Assembly (NCBI RefSeq): GCF_900110075.1
Contig: NZ_FOCJ01000015.1
Location: 1-64,000 of the forward strand
Reading direction: 5' to 3'
Source: Paenibacillus sp. OV219
GTDB taxonomy: Bacteria > Bacillota > Bacilli > Paenibacillales > Paenibacillaceae
Length of the DNA: 64,000 nt
Of the stretch, positions 11,116 through 21,520 are shown piece after piece (positions within the stretch are counted from its first letter, which is position 1; each line of letters starts with the position of its first letter). The notes under the pieces were generated by a model. That model searched no databases. It worked only from the letters and a program-made list of their open reading frames with translations, and had not been told where the DNA came from. The position numbers and the translations under genes are program-made.

Positions 11116-11148
11116 ATGATGAATTGCAGGCTGCTGACAGCCTTCGTA

Positions 11149-12087
11149 TTAGTTCTCGAAGTTGAACAGTGGCGTGGACAAATAACGTTCGCCGTTCGAA
11201 GGAACGATTGCAACTACACGCTTGCCTTTGCCAAGCTCTTTCGCCACCTTAAGTGCTGCGAAGATTGCTGCGCCGGAAGAAATACCGCAAAGGATACCTT
11301 CTTCTTTCGCTGCACGGCGAGCCGTTTCAAACGCTTCCTCGTTCTCAATCGTGATGACTTGATCATAAATCTCACGGTTCAGAATGTCCGGAATGAAGTT
11401 GGCGCCGATACCTTGGATCTTATGGCCGCCTGGGTTACCGCCAGAGAGAAGCGGAGAAGCAGCTGGCTCAACCGCTACGATCTTAATGCCTGGGAAGTTC
11501 TGTTTCAACACTTCGCCTGCACCGGAAATCGTACCGCCTGTACCAATACCCGCTACGAATGCATCCAGCTTGCCATCAAGCGAGTTAATCGCTTCTACGA
11601 TTTCTGGGCCTGTCGTTTCGCGGTGGATCTTCACGTTCGCTTGGTTCTTGAATTGTTGTGGAATGAAGTAATTCGGATTCTGCGCTGCCAGCTCTTCTGC
11701 ACGGCGAACTGCACCGTTCATGCCTTCCGCTCCAGGTGTAAGCACCAGCTCTGCGCCATAAGCGCGAAGCAAGTTGCGGCGCTCAACGCTCATTGTTTCT
11801 GGCATAACGAGAATGGATTTATATCCTTTAGCAGCAGCAACCATTGCAAGGCCGATACCTGTGTTGCCGCTTGTTGGTTCAACGATTGTGTCGCCAGGCT
11901 TCAGGCTTCCATCTTGTTCAGCAACTTCAATCATGCTGATTGCGATTCGGTCCTTAACGCTTGCACCTGGGTTCTGGTACTCCAGTTTCACGTAAATTTC
12001 TGCGCTGTCCTCTGGTACCAAACGGTTCAAACGAACAAGCGGTGTATCCCCAATAAGCTCAGTCACGCTCTGTACAATTCTAGCCAT
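11149..12087 (-). CDS. cysK: cysteine synthase A (O-acetylserine thiol-lyase)
   Basis: PLP enzyme making cysteine from O-acetylserine and sulfide. The PLP lysine is K45 in [11 protein letters not shown]; the substrate loop [12 protein letters not shown] and the phosphate-binding [10 protein letters not shown] are present; length 312 residues is standard. AAGGAGGAGC precedes the ATG. It has its own promoter and terminator, so it is a single-gene unit. In Bacillales cysK is usually repressed by CymR with CysK itself as partner; no CymR site could be assigned with confidence. Confidence 0.97.
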   Translation of the reverse strand: MARIVQSVTELIGDTPLVRLNRLVPEDSAEIYVKLEYQNPGASVKDRIAISMIEVAEQDGSLKPGDTIVEPTSGNTGIGLAMVAAAKGYKSILVMPETMSVERRNLLRAYGAELVLTPGAEGMNGAVRRAEELAAQNPNYFIPQQFKNQANVKIHRETTGPEIVEAINSLDGKLDAFVAGIGTGGTISGAGEVLKQNFPGIKIVAVEPAASPLLSGGNPGGHKIQGIGANFIPDILNREIYDQVITIENEEAFETARRAAKEEGILCGISSGAAIFAALKVAKELGKGKRVVAIVPSNGERYLSTPLFNFEN

Positions 12088-12134
12088 GAAATGTGCTCCT
12101 CCTTATTCCGACTAATTCAGTTGGTATTACTTAC

Positions 12135-12164
12135 ATCTTACCAACCAAACCCATTAGTTGTCAA
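12135..12164 (-). promoter_or_regulatory. sigma-A promoter of cysK
   Basis: Minus-strand TTGACA (12159-12164), 18-bp spacer, TAAGAT (12135-12140). A partly symmetric stretch (ACCAACTGAATTAGTCGG) covers the start-site region between the -10 and the ribosome binding site and might be a regulator site; that is only a suggestion. Confidence 0.8.
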
Positions 12165-12209
12165 TAGCCTGGTTCATTCAAAAGTCCTTATCGTATCAAT
12201 AAGAAATGA

Positions 12210-13172
12210 TTATGGCTGTACCGTTTTTGCATCATACTTCTGAAGAAGTTGATCCTCGAACGGACGAAGCCCATTCAGCTTGGACAATGCAATGTCCTTC
12301 CGCGCTTGTTCTCGCTGTCGACTGCCGCTCATTTCCTCTTCGGTCTTCTTCTCTAGCAGTTGGATGATTGCTTGCCCGCTCTCGACTGCAATTGGACCGC
12401 TCACTTCACCGACACCTAGCTGACCAGCCGCTTCAAGCATTGCCTGATCGGCGAACGGATCATCTGCGTCAATAAAGCCAAGATCGCCGCCGCTCTCCGC
12501 CGTATCCGTATCCACTGAATACGTACGAGCCATCAGGGCAAAATCTTCGCCGCCTGCAAGCTTATCCAGTATATCGTCCGCCGATTTCGTGTCCGGGACT
12601 ACGATCCAGGCCAAATGCAATTGCGTCCGTGCCGCATATTGCTCTTTATTATCCGCTATATAAGCATCGATCTCCGCATCGGTGACATCCACCGAACGGA
12701 CTGCTACCTTCTCGAGCAGCAGCCGGTACATCGTGTCTTCATGGAGGGCTTCCCGCGTTAAGCCAAGCTGTTCCTTCATGGCATCATAATAATGCTGCTC
12801 ATCCTCATAGCCTTCCATCAACGCCGCCAGCTCATCGTCGATTTCCTGATCTGTCACTTGCAGGCCGTAGGCATCCGCTTCGAGCTTGGTGGCTGCACGC
12901 ACCATGAGCGTCCGCAGGAGCTGATCGCCATACTGCTTACGAAGCTGCTCATTGAGCTGCTTCACTGTAATCTGCTCGCTGCCGACTTTCGCCGCAATCG
13001 GCTCTTCCGCCGATGACGGCGTGCTCCCTTGCAGCTGCCCGCCGTCAACCTCTGTCTGCGGTACTGTCTTGGGCGGGAGCAGAACCCGGAAAACAACGAC
13101 AATCGCCATAATAATCATACATACAGCCTGAAGCAGCACAATGCTCCTCAGTACCCGGTCTTTCTTCAACAT
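12210..13172 (-). CDS. yacD: membrane-anchored PpiC-type peptidyl-prolyl isomerase (YacD-like)
   Basis: A 320-residue extracytoplasmic foldase-like protein. Residues 10-31 form one hydrophobic signal-anchor helix with no lipobox cysteine, unlike PrsA. A SurA-N-like helical region follows, then a parvulin (PpiC) domain at about 170-270 with HLAWIVVPD and ESGGDLGFIDADDPF. The position between cysK and hslO is that of yacD in B. subtilis. Substrates are unknown. An Ala/Ser/Pro linker follows the helix. Confidence 0.87.
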   Translation of the reverse strand: MLKKDRVLRSIVLLQAVCMIIMAIVVVFRVLLPPKTVPQTEVDGGQLQGSTPSSAEEPIAAKVGSEQITVKQLNEQLRKQYGDQLLRTLMVRAATKLEADAYGLQVTDQEIDDELAALMEGYEDEQHYYDAMKEQLGLTREALHEDTMYRLLLEKVAVRSVDVTDAEIDAYIADNKEQYAARTQLHLAWIVVPDTKSADDILDKLAGGEDFALMARTYSVDTDTAESGGDLGFIDADDPFADQAMLEAAGQLGVGEVSGPIAVESGQAIIQLLEKKTEEEMSGSRQREQARKDIALSKLNGLRPFEDQLLQKYDAKTVQP

Positions 13173-13192
13173 TTGCGCTTAACGCCTTTCGA

Positions 13193-14092
13193 TTATTGAA
13201 TCGGTTTCGGCTTTGCCTGTTCTAGCAGCATCTCCATCTGCGAACTATCAAACGTATACGTCTCGTTGCAGAAATGACATACCACTTCAGCTTGGCCATC
13301 ATCTTCAATCAGCCGTTTAATTTCAGGCTCGCCCAAGCTGATCAGTGTCCGCTCGACGCGTTCCTTTGAGCATAGACACTCAAAAGCAATATTCAGCTCA
13401 TCCATCAGGTTTATATCATCGCCTACGACATTGCGAAGCAAACTCTCCGGGGTCTCCCCTTGGCTAAGCAGCGACGAAATCGGCGGCAGTGCGGAGATCG
13501 CTTGCTCGAGCTTCGACAGATCTTCATCGGAAATGCCCGGCAGCACTTGCACAATAAAACCGCCTGCGCTAATGACAGTACCATATTCGTCAACGAGTAC
13601 GCTTAGTCCCACAACCGAAGGCGTCTGTTCTGATTTGGCAAAATAATACGTGAAATCTTCCGCCAACTCGCCTGACACAATCGGAATGCTGCCACGGTAC
13701 GGCTCTTTAAGGCCCATATCTTTGATAATGTGAATGTAGCCAGTTCGGCCGACCGCGCCTGCAACATCAAGCTTGCCGAGCTCGTTAGTCGGAAGCTGCA
13801 CCTGCGGGTTATCAACATAACCTCTCACATGCCCTTCGGCATTCGCATCCACAACGATTGAACCAACAGGTCCATCACCTTTGACTTGAATTGTCAGCTT
13901 TTCCGTGCCTTTAAGCATTGCACCCATCATCGCGCCTGCCGTAGCTGTACGGCCAAGCGCCGCTGTCGTCGTCGGTAACGTTTGGTGACGTCCCCGCAAT
14001 TCTTCAACAAGTACAGTTGTTCTAACTGCAAAAACACGCAGCTGCCCGTTCCAGGCAGTGCCGCGCACTAAATAATCATGTGTTCCTGACAT
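13193..14092 (-). CDS. hslO: Hsp33 redox-regulated chaperone
   Basis: Cytoplasmic holdase activated by oxidation. The N-terminal domain is typical (DYLVRGTAWNGQLRVFAV), and the C-terminal zinc site has the expected four cysteines: ECLCS and VVCHFCNE. At 299 residues it is full length. It is 20 bases upstream of the PpiC gene and 55 bases after coaX, so the three are probably cotranscribed, as in B. subtilis. Confidence 0.97.
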   Translation of the reverse strand: MSGTHDYLVRGTAWNGQLRVFAVRTTVLVEELRGRHQTLPTTTAALGRTATAGAMMGAMLKGTEKLTIQVKGDGPVGSIVVDANAEGHVRGYVDNPQVQLPTNELGKLDVAGAVGRTGYIHIIKDMGLKEPYRGSIPIVSGELAEDFTYYFAKSEQTPSVVGLSVLVDEYGTVISAGGFIVQVLPGISDEDLSKLEQAISALPPISSLLSQGETPESLLRNVVGDDINLMDELNIAFECLCSKERVERTLISLGEPEIKRLIEDDGQAEVVCHFCNETYTFDSSQMEMLLEQAKPKPIQ

Positions 14093-14147
14093 TTAAAGAT
14101 CCTCCTAAAACGTAAAGCCGGCCGCTTAAAGGCCAGCTCGTCCATTC

Positions 14148-14915
14148 CTATTCTTGATTGCGTTCGTAAATAATACGCAACCCTTCCAGCGTCAGTAGTG
14201 GATCGACTTCCTCAATCGTCTCCGACTCAGCTGCGATCAGGTCAGCTAAGCCGCCTGTTGCGATGACGCGCGGCTCTACATTGAACTCCTTGCGAATACG
14301 TCCAACAATACCGTCCACTTGACCGGCATAGCCAAAAATAATGCCCGCTTGCATGGATGTAACCGGATTGCGTCCGATGACGCTCTTCGGCTTCACAAGC
14401 TCTATTCGCGGTAGCTTCGCCGCACGCTGATAGAGCGCTTCGGTGGAAATGCCGATGCCCGGCACAATAGCACCGCCGAGATAGTCCCCGCTCACGTCGA
14501 TATAATCGAACGTCGTCGCAGTGCCGAAATCGACGATAATGAGCGGCGCGCCATATTTCTCAATGCCCGCGATAGAGTTGACGATACGATCCGCCCCCAC
14601 CTCGCGCGGATTTTCGTAACGAATGTTAAGGCCGGTCTTAATGCCGGGTCCTACGATGAGCGGTGATTTGCGTAGATACTTCTGGCACAGCTGTTCTAGC
14701 GTCCGCATAAGCGGCGGTACGACCGAGGAGATGATGACACCGTCGATCTGATCCAGCTTCACGTCTGCAATCTGGAACAGGTTGTGAATCATAATGCCGT
14801 ATTCATCTACAGTAGCCGAACGATTCGTGCTCAGTCGCCAGTGATAGACCAGCTTCTTCGCTTCATAGATCCCAAGCACAATGTTCGTATTCCCAACGTC
14901 GACAACAACGATCAT
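14148..14915 (-). CDS. coaX: type III pantothenate kinase
   Basis: First enzyme of coenzyme A synthesis, ASKHA fold. Signatures are [14 protein letters not shown] at the N-terminus, [11 protein letters not shown], and [12 protein letters not shown]. The 255 residues fit the family. The ATG follows nadC by 4 bases and GGAGGCG lies upstream, so it belongs to the nad-coa-hslO transcription unit here, whereas in B. subtilis it directly follows ftsH. Confidence 0.96.
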   Translation of the reverse strand: MIVVVDVGNTNIVLGIYEAKKLVYHWRLSTNRSATVDEYGIMIHNLFQIADVKLDQIDGVIISSVVPPLMRTLEQLCQKYLRKSPLIVGPGIKTGLNIRYENPREVGADRIVNSIAGIEKYGAPLIIVDFGTATTFDYIDVSGDYLGGAIVPGIGISTEALYQRAAKLPRIELVKPKSVIGRNPVTSMQAGIIFGYAGQVDGIVGRIRKEFNVEPRVIATGGLADLIAAESETIEEVDPLLTLEGLRIIYERNQE

Positions 14916-14919
14916 CGCC

Positions 14920-15810
14920 TTACGCGCCTCCTTTCTTGCCGTTCAAGTCCAGACTAATGTCGAGCGACTGGAACGAATAAGTAAGGCCGCCTACCGAGAT
15001 GACATCAACGCCGCATTCCGCGATCGAACGAATGGTCGTCAAATTAACGCCACCGGAAGCTTCAACGATCACATGCGGCGAGTGAGCTTTAATCTGCTTC
15101 ACCGCTTCGCGCATCAAGTCATTCGGCATATTGTCGAGCATAATGATGTCGCTCCCGCAAGCGAGTGCTTCTCCCACTTGCTCGAGCGATTCCGTCTCAA
15201 CCTCGATCTTCATCGTATGTGGAATCGCATGGCGTGCTGCCTTCACGGCACCGGTAATACCGCCGGAGCCCTTAATGTGGTTGTCCTTAATCATAACGGC
15301 GTCGTACAAGCCGAAACGATGGTTATGTCCGCCGCCCACACGAACGGCGTACTTCTCCAACAGTCTGTGGCCTGGCGTTGTCTTGCGCGTATCAACAAGG
15401 CGCGTAGTCAGCCCTTCAATCGCGCTCACGAAAGCACGGGTCTTCGTAGCAACGCCGGATAGACGCTGCAGCAGATTGAGCGCAAGCCGCTCTCCTGTCA
15501 ATATGCTATGCGTGCTGCCTTCAACCTCAGCCAACACAGTTCCTTTCTCCACGGCATCTCCGTCAGCAGCAAGCGGACGGAACGTGAGCGACGGATCGAC
15601 AACGTCGAACACGAGAGCTGCAATCGGCATACCCGCGAGCACGCCCGCCTCTTTCACATGAATAACCGCTTTCGAGCGGTTGCCCGCAGGAATGGTCGCC
15701 CAGCTTGTGATGTCGCCTGTTCCGATATCCTCTGCGAGCCACGCCTTAATCTGTGCCCGCAACGTATCCGCGCTTCCGCCGCCTACTGCTGCAAGTGTAG
15801 CCTCATACAT
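14920..15810 (-). CDS. nadC: quinolinate phosphoribosyltransferase (carboxylating)
   Basis: Makes nicotinate mononucleotide from quinolinate and PRPP. Motifs: [41 protein letters not shown], and [23 protein letters not shown] could start at 15816, but GGAG at proper distance favours the ATG at 15810 (296 residues), which overlaps the nadB stop by 8 bases. It follows nadB in the nad operon. Confidence 0.96.
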   Translation of the reverse strand: MYEATLAAVGGGSADTLRAQIKAWLAEDIGTGDITSWATIPAGNRSKAVIHVKEAGVLAGMPIAALVFDVVDPSLTFRPLAADGDAVEKGTVLAEVEGSTHSILTGERLALNLLQRLSGVATKTRAFVSAIEGLTTRLVDTRKTTPGHRLLEKYAVRVGGGHNHRFGLYDAVMIKDNHIKGSGGITGAVKAARHAIPHTMKIEVETESLEQVGEALACGSDIIMLDNMPNDLMREAVKQIKAHSPHVIVEASGGVNLTTIRSIAECGVDVISVGGLTYSFQSLDISLDLNGKKGGA

Positions 15811-17419
15811 GATCAATTCGCTCCTCTGTTAAACCGTACTCCCGGTGGAGTACCGTATGCTTGCGCCAATGCAGGTCATCCCGCTCTGGAAAATCTTCAC
15901 GACTATGTGCGCCGCGGCTCTCTTCGCGCGAAAGCGCCGATTGCGCCGTCAGCAGCGCACAGGTCAGCAAATTGGCAAATTCATATTCTTCGCGCTTCGT
16001 AATGACCGAGGTGAAGATTGAACGAAGTCTCTTCAGCTCGTCCAGTCCTTTGTTCAGCCCGTTCGCACTGCGGCGCAGCCCTACGTAGCGCACCATCAGC
16101 TTCTGCAGCTTCAGTCGCTTCTCAACAACCGCTTGAATTGGTGCCTCACTCCGGCCCTGGGACTCCATGTGCACATGCTCATGGCCTTCCAACGGCGTGA
16201 GCGCATTGATTCGTTCCACGATGCGGCGGCCGAATACAATCGCTTCCGATAGCGAGTTGCTCGCGAGCCGGTTAGCACCGTGAACGCCCGTGGACGAGCA
16301 CTCGCCGCAAGCGAACAGACGAGCGAGATTCGTTTCGCCGTTCAGATCGGTTTTGACTCCACCCATCATATAATGCGCCGCAGGCGCGACTGGAATCCAA
16401 TCCGTAGTCAGATCAAGGCCGTAATTGAGACAGAACTCATAAATATTAGGGAAGCGATGCCTCACCATCTCTGCCGGTTCATGCGTGACATCGAGATAGA
16501 CGAAGGTCGACTTCGTCGCTTCGATCTCGCTAAGTATCGCACGCGCAACCACGTCACGTGGCGCAAGCTCAAGCTGCTCATGGTATTTCTCCATGAAGCG
16601 CTCTCCTCTGATATTACGCAGTATGGCACCTTCGCCGCGAACTGCCTCTGAAATAAGAAAGCGCGGTGCGCCTGGATAACAAAGTGAAGTCGGATGAAAC
16701 TGAATAAACTCGACATCTTGTATGTAAGCGCCCGCTCGGTAAGCCATGGCAATGCCGTCAGCGGTTGCAATCTCTGGGTTTGTTGTATAACGATATAGCT
16801 GTCCAGCTCCACCGGAGCAAAGAATAGTCGCTTTGCCACGAATGAACAAACGTTGTCCGTCCGGCTTCTGCACAAGCACTCCACAACAAACACCGTTATC
16901 TGTAATCAAATCAATGACAAAGTGGTCATCCCAAACGCTAATTCTAGGATTCGCGATCGCCTTCTCCGACAGAGCACGGACAATCTCAAAGCCCGTTGCA
17001 TCGCCGTTGGCATGTAAGATACGGCGCTGGCTGTGCGCCCCTTCCTTCGTCAATGCAAACTCGCCATTCTCTTGGTCGAATTGCGTGCCCATTCGAATGA
17101 GATCCTGTACACCCTGCGGTCCTTCGTGCACGAGCGCATCCACCGCTTCATTCAAACAAAGACCCGCACCTGCAATCAGCGTATCTTGACGGTGATAAGC
17201 AGGCGAGTCATCCTCTGAGAACACTGCAGCAATGCCACCTTGTGCATAACGTGTATTGCTGTCCATGAGGGACTTCTTCGTAATCATGAGGACGTCATTC
17301 GTTTCACTTGCTTTGATTGCGGTAAAAAGACCGGCAATGCCGGCCCCGATCACAATGACGTCTTTATGAATGACTGGCAGCCCTTCCAACTGGGTATCAA
17401 CTAAATAACGTGGAATCAT
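15803..17419 (-). CDS. nadB: L-aspartate oxidase
   Basis: FAD enzyme oxidising aspartate to iminoaspartate for quinolinate synthesis. The FAD dinucleotide motif VIGAGIAGLFTAIKA is near the N-terminus; RYAQGGIAAV, the HYMMGGV segment and GANRLASNSLSEAIVFG follow. The frame opens at 17467, but GAGAGGAT lies before the ATG at 17419 (MIPRYLV), giving 538 residues, close to other NadB proteins. It lies between nadA and nadC. Confidence 0.96.
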   Translation of the reverse strand: MIPRYLVDTQLEGLPVIHKDVIVIGAGIAGLFTAIKASETNDVLMITKKSLMDSNTRYAQGGIAAVFSEDDSPAYHRQDTLIAGAGLCLNEAVDALVHEGPQGVQDLIRMGTQFDQENGEFALTKEGAHSQRRILHANGDATGFEIVRALSEKAIANPRISVWDDHFVIDLITDNGVCCGVLVQKPDGQRLFIRGKATILCSGGAGQLYRYTTNPEIATADGIAMAYRAGAYIQDVEFIQFHPTSLCYPGAPRFLISEAVRGEGAILRNIRGERFMEKYHEQLELAPRDVVARAILSEIEATKSTFVYLDVTHEPAEMVRHRFPNIYEFCLNYGLDLTTDWIPVAPAAHYMMGGVKTDLNGETNLARLFACGECSSTGVHGANRLASNSLSEAIVFGRRIVERINALTPLEGHEHVHMESQGRSEAPIQAVVEKRLKLQKLMVRYVGLRRSANGLNKGLDELKRLRSIFTSVITKREEYEFANLLTCALLTAQSALSREESRGAHSREDFPERDDLHWRKHTVLHREYGLTEERIDHV

Positions 17420-17468
17420 AATGGCAGCTATCCTCTCTGCGGTTTGTGCGGAAAGAGAGTAGCGCATG

Positions 17469-18407
17469 CTACTTCACTTGTAACATGCGCTCCAGGGATA
17501 AACGGGCTTTGCTTGCGACTTCTTCAGGAACATAAATTTGCGGCTGCATCGTTTCCAGGCATTTAACAAGCTTCTTCAAATTGTTTACTTTCATGTTCGG
17601 GCAAACCAAATATTTCGTTGCAAAATGGAAGGTCTTGTTCGGGCTGTCGAGACGTAGCTGATAACCAGTTCCGTCTTCCGTACCGACGATGAATTCCTGG
17701 CAATCGGATTCTTTACAATATTTAATAATAGCGGTTGTACTGCCAACGAAATCGCCAAGCTCCACAACTTCAGGACGGCATTCCGGGTGAACGACGAATT
17801 GAGCGTTCGGGTACTTTGCTTTCATTTCTTCAACATCTTTAACAGTCAACATGTCATGCGTGTTGCAGTAGCCCTCCCAGAGAATCATCTTCTTGTCGGT
17901 CTTCTGCTGCACATAGTGACCGAGATTCTTATCCGGTACCCAGATGATCTCATCGGCATCGACCGAGTTCACGACACGTACCGCATTCGCCGAAGTACAG
18001 CAAATATCCGTCTCTGCTTTAACCTCCGCCGACGAGTTAATGTACGTAACTACTTTTGCGTTCGGGTGCTGCGCCTTCAGCTTACGCAAGCCGTCAACAT
18101 TGACCATGTCCGCCATCGGACAGCCGGCACGCTCATCTGGAATAATGACCGTCTTGTTCGGTGCCAGAATCTTCGCGCTCTCGCCCATAAAATGAACGCC
18201 ACAGAATACGATGACATCTGCATCGGTCTCTGCTGCTTTCTGTGCAAGTAGGAACGAGTCTCCGCGGAAGTCCGCCACCTCTTGAATTTCATCTCGCTGA
18301 TAATAATGTGCAAGTATAATTGCGTTACGCTCTTTCTTCAGTTGCATCAAACGTTCCCGCAGTTCGCGGTTTTGCTCCGCTTTCCGCTCGAGAGCCAATG
18401 CTTCCAT
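17469..18407 (-). CDS. nadA: quinolinate synthase
   Basis: 4Fe-4S enzyme that condenses iminoaspartate with dihydroxyacetone phosphate. The sequence has LAHYYQRDEIQ, VFCGVHFMGESAKIL, INSSAEVKAETDICCTSANA and YLVCPNMKVNN, with the cluster cysteines in the last three segments. AGAGGGG before the ATG at 18407 sets the start (312 residues), shorter than the open frame to 18449. It is the first gene of the nad operon and has a clear upstream promoter with a leader of about 160 bases. Confidence 0.96.
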   Translation of the reverse strand: MEALALERKAEQNRELRERLMQLKKERNAIILAHYYQRDEIQEVADFRGDSFLLAQKAAETDADVIVFCGVHFMGESAKILAPNKTVIIPDERAGCPMADMVNVDGLRKLKAQHPNAKVVTYINSSAEVKAETDICCTSANAVRVVNSVDADEIIWVPDKNLGHYVQQKTDKKMILWEGYCNTHDMLTVKDVEEMKAKYPNAQFVVHPECRPEVVELGDFVGSTTAIIKYCKESDCQEFIVGTEDGTGYQLRLDSPNKTFHFATKYLVCPNMKVNNLKKLVKCLETMQPQIYVPEEVASKARLSLERMLQVK

Positions 18408-18572
18408 GGTAAATTCCCCTCTTTTCACTAACTTTGTGAACAGATGCACAAACTTGGTTGTTCGTTCACCTAATTTATTGAGAATAACAGTAAAACTGCA
18501 TGGCGTTCTTCTGTAGTTTGCCCATGCATTCTGCCCCTTGATTCGCGCTTACTTTATTAGTAATTAACATTT

Positions 18573-18601
18573 AATTTACACAAGGTATGGTATGCTGTCA
18601 A
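18573..18601 (-). promoter_or_regulatory. sigma-A promoter of the nadA operon
   Basis: Minus-strand TTGACA (18596-18601), 17-bp spacer, TAAATT (18573-18578). The ~160-base leader to nadA holds no ORF and no recognised riboswitch. A niacin-responsive NiaR site would be expected in this family of operons but could not be identified by eye. Confidence 0.82.
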
Positions 18602-18712
18602 CCAACTGTAAACGCCACCCACCGCCCTCTAAAGGCAAGAGCCACCGTTTCAAGGGGAAATAGAAGCACAGCACGATGATACCTATTCTTTTCGTAAATT
18701 ATCACAGCAACT

Positions 18713-18765
18713 TTAAAAAAAAGAAAAAGCTGCCCGCGCAGTTGCCTGCTTGCGGACAGCTTTTA
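18713..18765 (-). terminator. intrinsic terminator of ftsH
   Basis: Arms AAAAGCTGTCCGC and GCGGGCAGCTTTTT on the minus strand, followed by CTTTTTTTT. It starts 11 bases past the ftsH stop and separates ftsH from the nad operon. Confidence 0.88.
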
Positions 18766-18775
18766 CCTCTTAACC

Positions 18776-20803
18776 TTATGATTGTGGCGGTGTTCCGTTG
18801 CCATCATCGTCATTGTTTCCATTATCCGAATCAAGTGCCGGCGGTGTAATCTCGCTAGCGTCCTTCGAGCCGATGCGTACCTTCACGCCGCCGATTGTAT
18901 CGATAATCGGCTCAGCTTTCGGCTCCATCACTGCGGATGAAGTGCTCTCGCCCTCGCCGCCTTCCACAGAACCGCCCTCAATGAGGCGTTTGATCTGCTC
19001 AAGCTCGAGTGTTTCTTCAGTGAGAAGCGTCTGTGCAATAAGATGCATTTCTTTGCTCTTCTCCGTGAGAACCTGCTTCGCACGTGCATAACAGGATTGG
19101 ATGATGTTCTGCATCTCTTGATCAATCTCGTATGCGATCGAATCGGAATAATTCTGCTCATGTCCGATATCGCGGCCGAGGAAAACTTGACCTTGCGAGC
19201 TGCTGCCGAACTGCATCGGTCCAAGCTTATCGCTCATGCCGTATTCCATAATCATGGCACGGACGATGCTCGTCGCTTGTTTAAAGTCGCTGTATGCACC
19301 AGTACCGATCTCGCCGATGTAAATTTCCTCGGCTACGCGACCAGCAAGGAGACCCGTTACTTTATCGAGCAATTCCTGCTTCGTCGTTAGCATGCGGTCG
19401 CCATCCTTAGGAAGCATGATGACGTATCCGCCTGCGCGTCCGCGCGGGATAATCGTTACTTTGTGTACTTGGTCGGCGTGCTCCAGGAAGTAGCCCGCAA
19501 TCGTGTGACCTGCTTCGTGGTAAGCGACAATCCGCTTCTCACGGTCGCTGATAACGCGGCTGCGCTTCTCTGTACCAACGATAACGCGGTCGATTGCTTC
19601 GTCAACCTCGGACATCGCAATTTCTTTCTTGTTGCGGCGAGCGGCAAGAAGCGCTGCTTCGTTCAGCAGGTTCTCGAGATCCGCGCCTGTAAAGCCTGTT
19701 GTACGCTTGGCAATGACATCAAGCTTCACGTCTTTGGCAAACGGCTTGTTGCGTGCATGTACTTTCAATACCGCTTCGCGGCCTTTCACGTCTGGGCGGT
19801 CAACCGTAATTTGACGGTCGAAACGGCCTGGACGGAGCAAGGCAGGGTCAAGAATGTCAGGGCGGTTCGTAGCAGCAACGATGATGATACCTTCGTTCGC
19901 GCCGAAGCCGTCCATTTCAACGAGGAGTTGGTTGAGCGTTTGTTCGCGCTCATCATGCCCGCCGCCTAGACCGGCGCCGCGCTGACGACCCACTGCGTCA
20001 ATCTCGTCGATAAAGATAATACAAGGAGCGTTCTTCTTCGCATTCTCAAACAAGTCACGAACACGGGAAGCACCGACACCGACGAACATTTCAACGAAGT
20101 CCGAACCGGAAATGCTGAAGAACGGAACGCCTGCTTCGCCTGCAACAGCACGCGCAAGCAATGTTTTACCGGTACCAGGAGGACCTACGAGCAGTACCCC
20201 TTTCGGAATACGCGCACCGACAGCAGCAAACTTGCGTGGATCCTTCAAGAACTCTACAACCTCAATGAGCTCTTGCTTCTCTTCGTCAGCACCCGCAACA
20301 TCCTCGAATGTCACGCGCTTCTTCTCTTCATTATAAAGACGGGCACGGCTCTTGCCGAAGTTCATCACTTTGCCGCCGCCGCCCTGCGCCTGATTTATCA
20401 GGAAGAAGAACAGAATGAAGATAATGACAAACGGGATAATGGATGTCAAGAAGGTGAGCCAGATGCTTTGGCCTTCCATAGGCTTAACTTCCATCTTAAA
20501 GCCATTCGTCGACTGTGCGTCAGTTATTTCTTTGACGACATATTCCTCAACGCTGGTATGTGTGTAGAATTGGGCTGAATCCGCCTTTTCCGGTTTGGTC
20601 TTGTATTCACCGGTAATTAGATAGGAGTAATTGTCAAATTGCAGCTCCAGCTGGTTGATGTTGTTACCCGCCAGCTCTTTTCTAAATTGATCGTAAGTGA
20701 TTTCTGTGGTGGAGTCATTTTGGCTGCTAATAAATTGGAAGATCCCGACGGTCACCAAAAAAATAATCAAATAAAAGCCAGTATTACGGATGATCCGATT
20801 CAT
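18776..20803 (-). CDS. ftsH: ATP-dependent zinc metalloprotease FtsH
   Basis: Membrane-anchored AAA+ protease of 675 residues. Two transmembrane helices (about 8-25 and 115-137) flank an extracytoplasmic domain. Walker A GPPGTGKT is at 207-214, Walker B FIDEIDA at 264-270, SRH about 312-330, and the zinc site HEAGH at 429-433. The C-terminal tail is acidic and Asn/Asp/Gly-rich, as often in Bacillales. AGAGGAGGTAGGGG precedes the ATG. It lies downstream of hpt with a short hairpin in the 104-base gap. Confidence 0.98.
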   Translation of the reverse strand: MNRIIRNTGFYLIIFLVTVGIFQFISSQNDSTTEITYDQFRKELAGNNINQLELQFDNYSYLITGEYKTKPEKADSAQFYTHTSVEEYVVKEITDAQSTNGFKMEVKPMEGQSIWLTFLTSIIPFVIIFILFFFLINQAQGGGGKVMNFGKSRARLYNEEKKRVTFEDVAGADEEKQELIEVVEFLKDPRKFAAVGARIPKGVLLVGPPGTGKTLLARAVAGEAGVPFFSISGSDFVEMFVGVGASRVRDLFENAKKNAPCIIFIDEIDAVGRQRGAGLGGGHDEREQTLNQLLVEMDGFGANEGIIIVAATNRPDILDPALLRPGRFDRQITVDRPDVKGREAVLKVHARNKPFAKDVKLDVIAKRTTGFTGADLENLLNEAALLAARRNKKEIAMSEVDEAIDRVIVGTEKRSRVISDREKRIVAYHEAGHTIAGYFLEHADQVHKVTIIPRGRAGGYVIMLPKDGDRMLTTKQELLDKVTGLLAGRVAEEIYIGEIGTGAYSDFKQATSIVRAMIMEYGMSDKLGPMQFGSSSQGQVFLGRDIGHEQNYSDSIAYEIDQEMQNIIQSCYARAKQVLTEKSKEMHLIAQTLLTEETLELEQIKRLIEGGSVEGGEGESTSSAVMEPKAEPIIDTIGGVKVRIGSKDASEITPPALDSDNGNNDDDGNGTPPQS

Positions 20804-20907
20804 CCCCTACCTCCTCTCAAGACGCGAAAAAATAAGATGACCTTGCACGAGAAGCTCCCACGCTAGGCGGGAGCCCGTCATACATGGCGAGCCTGCTTGC
20901 TTTGCGT

Positions 20908-21447
20908 TTACTTCTCGTAAACCTCGGGCTTCAGGATGCCGATAATCGGCAAGTTGCGGTATCGCTCCGCATAATCCAGCCCGTAGCCGACGACGAATGC
21001 GTCTGGCAGTACAAAACCTTTATAATCCGCATCCAATTCCACTTTACGGCCGGACGGCTTATCAAACAGCGTCACGAGCGTGATGGACTTGGAATTACGG
21101 CGCTCCAGCACATCAATGAGATAGCTGAGTGTAAGTCCACTGTCGATAATATCTTCGACAATAATTACATCCCGGCCCTGCACGGATGCGTCAAGGTCCT
21201 TAATGATTTTGACTACACCGCTTGTTTTAGTCGATGCGCCATAGCTCGATACCGCCATAAAGTCGATTTCCAGCGGGATAGTAACAGTCTTAACCAAATC
21301 AGCCATAAAAATAAATGCGCCTTTAAGCACGCAGATTACGAGCGGATTGCGGCCTTCAAACTCACGGCTGAGCGTATCACCAAGCTCTTGAACCTTCTGC
21401 TGAATTTGGTTTGCGTCGTAAAGCACTTCTTGAATGTCGTTCAGCAA
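20908..21447 (-). CDS. hpt: hypoxanthine phosphoribosyltransferase
   Basis: Purine salvage enzyme converting hypoxanthine (and guanine) to nucleotides with PRPP. The PRPP loop is VIIVEDIIDSGLT; VLKGAFIFMADL and LPDAFVVGYGLDY are also typical; 179 residues is the normal length. The start is TTG at 21447 with AGGAGG eight bases upstream. The order tilS-hpt-ftsH is conserved across Bacillales; HprT and TilS also act with FtsH regulation in B. subtilis. Confidence 0.96.
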   Translation of the reverse strand: MLNDIQEVLYDANQIQQKVQELGDTLSREFEGRNPLVICVLKGAFIFMADLVKTVTIPLEIDFMAVSSYGASTKTSGVVKIIKDLDASVQGRDVIIVEDIIDSGLTLSYLIDVLERRNSKSITLVTLFDKPSGRKVELDADYKGFVLPDAFVVGYGLDYAERYRNLPIIGILKPEVYEK

Positions 21448-21520
21448 CTAAGGGACCTCCTAAATGTATCTTGCCTATACTTATGAATGGATTGCAGCAT
21501 CTTATTCAAGGCGCTGAAGC

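Noticed and set aside
12088-12209. T-box or SAM riboswitch upstream of cysK
   Set aside because: The leader is far too short and lacks the conserved T-box or S-box words; only a sigma-A promoter is seen.
11059-12243. 394-codon plus-strand ORF opposite cysK
   Set aside because: It is the mirror of cysK with Cys/Asn/His-rich nonsense composition and spans the cysK terminator and promoter.
20853-20880. Terminator between hpt and ftsH
   Set aside because: A GC-rich hairpin (CTCCC/GGGAG) exists but the run after it is not T-rich; at most a weak attenuator.
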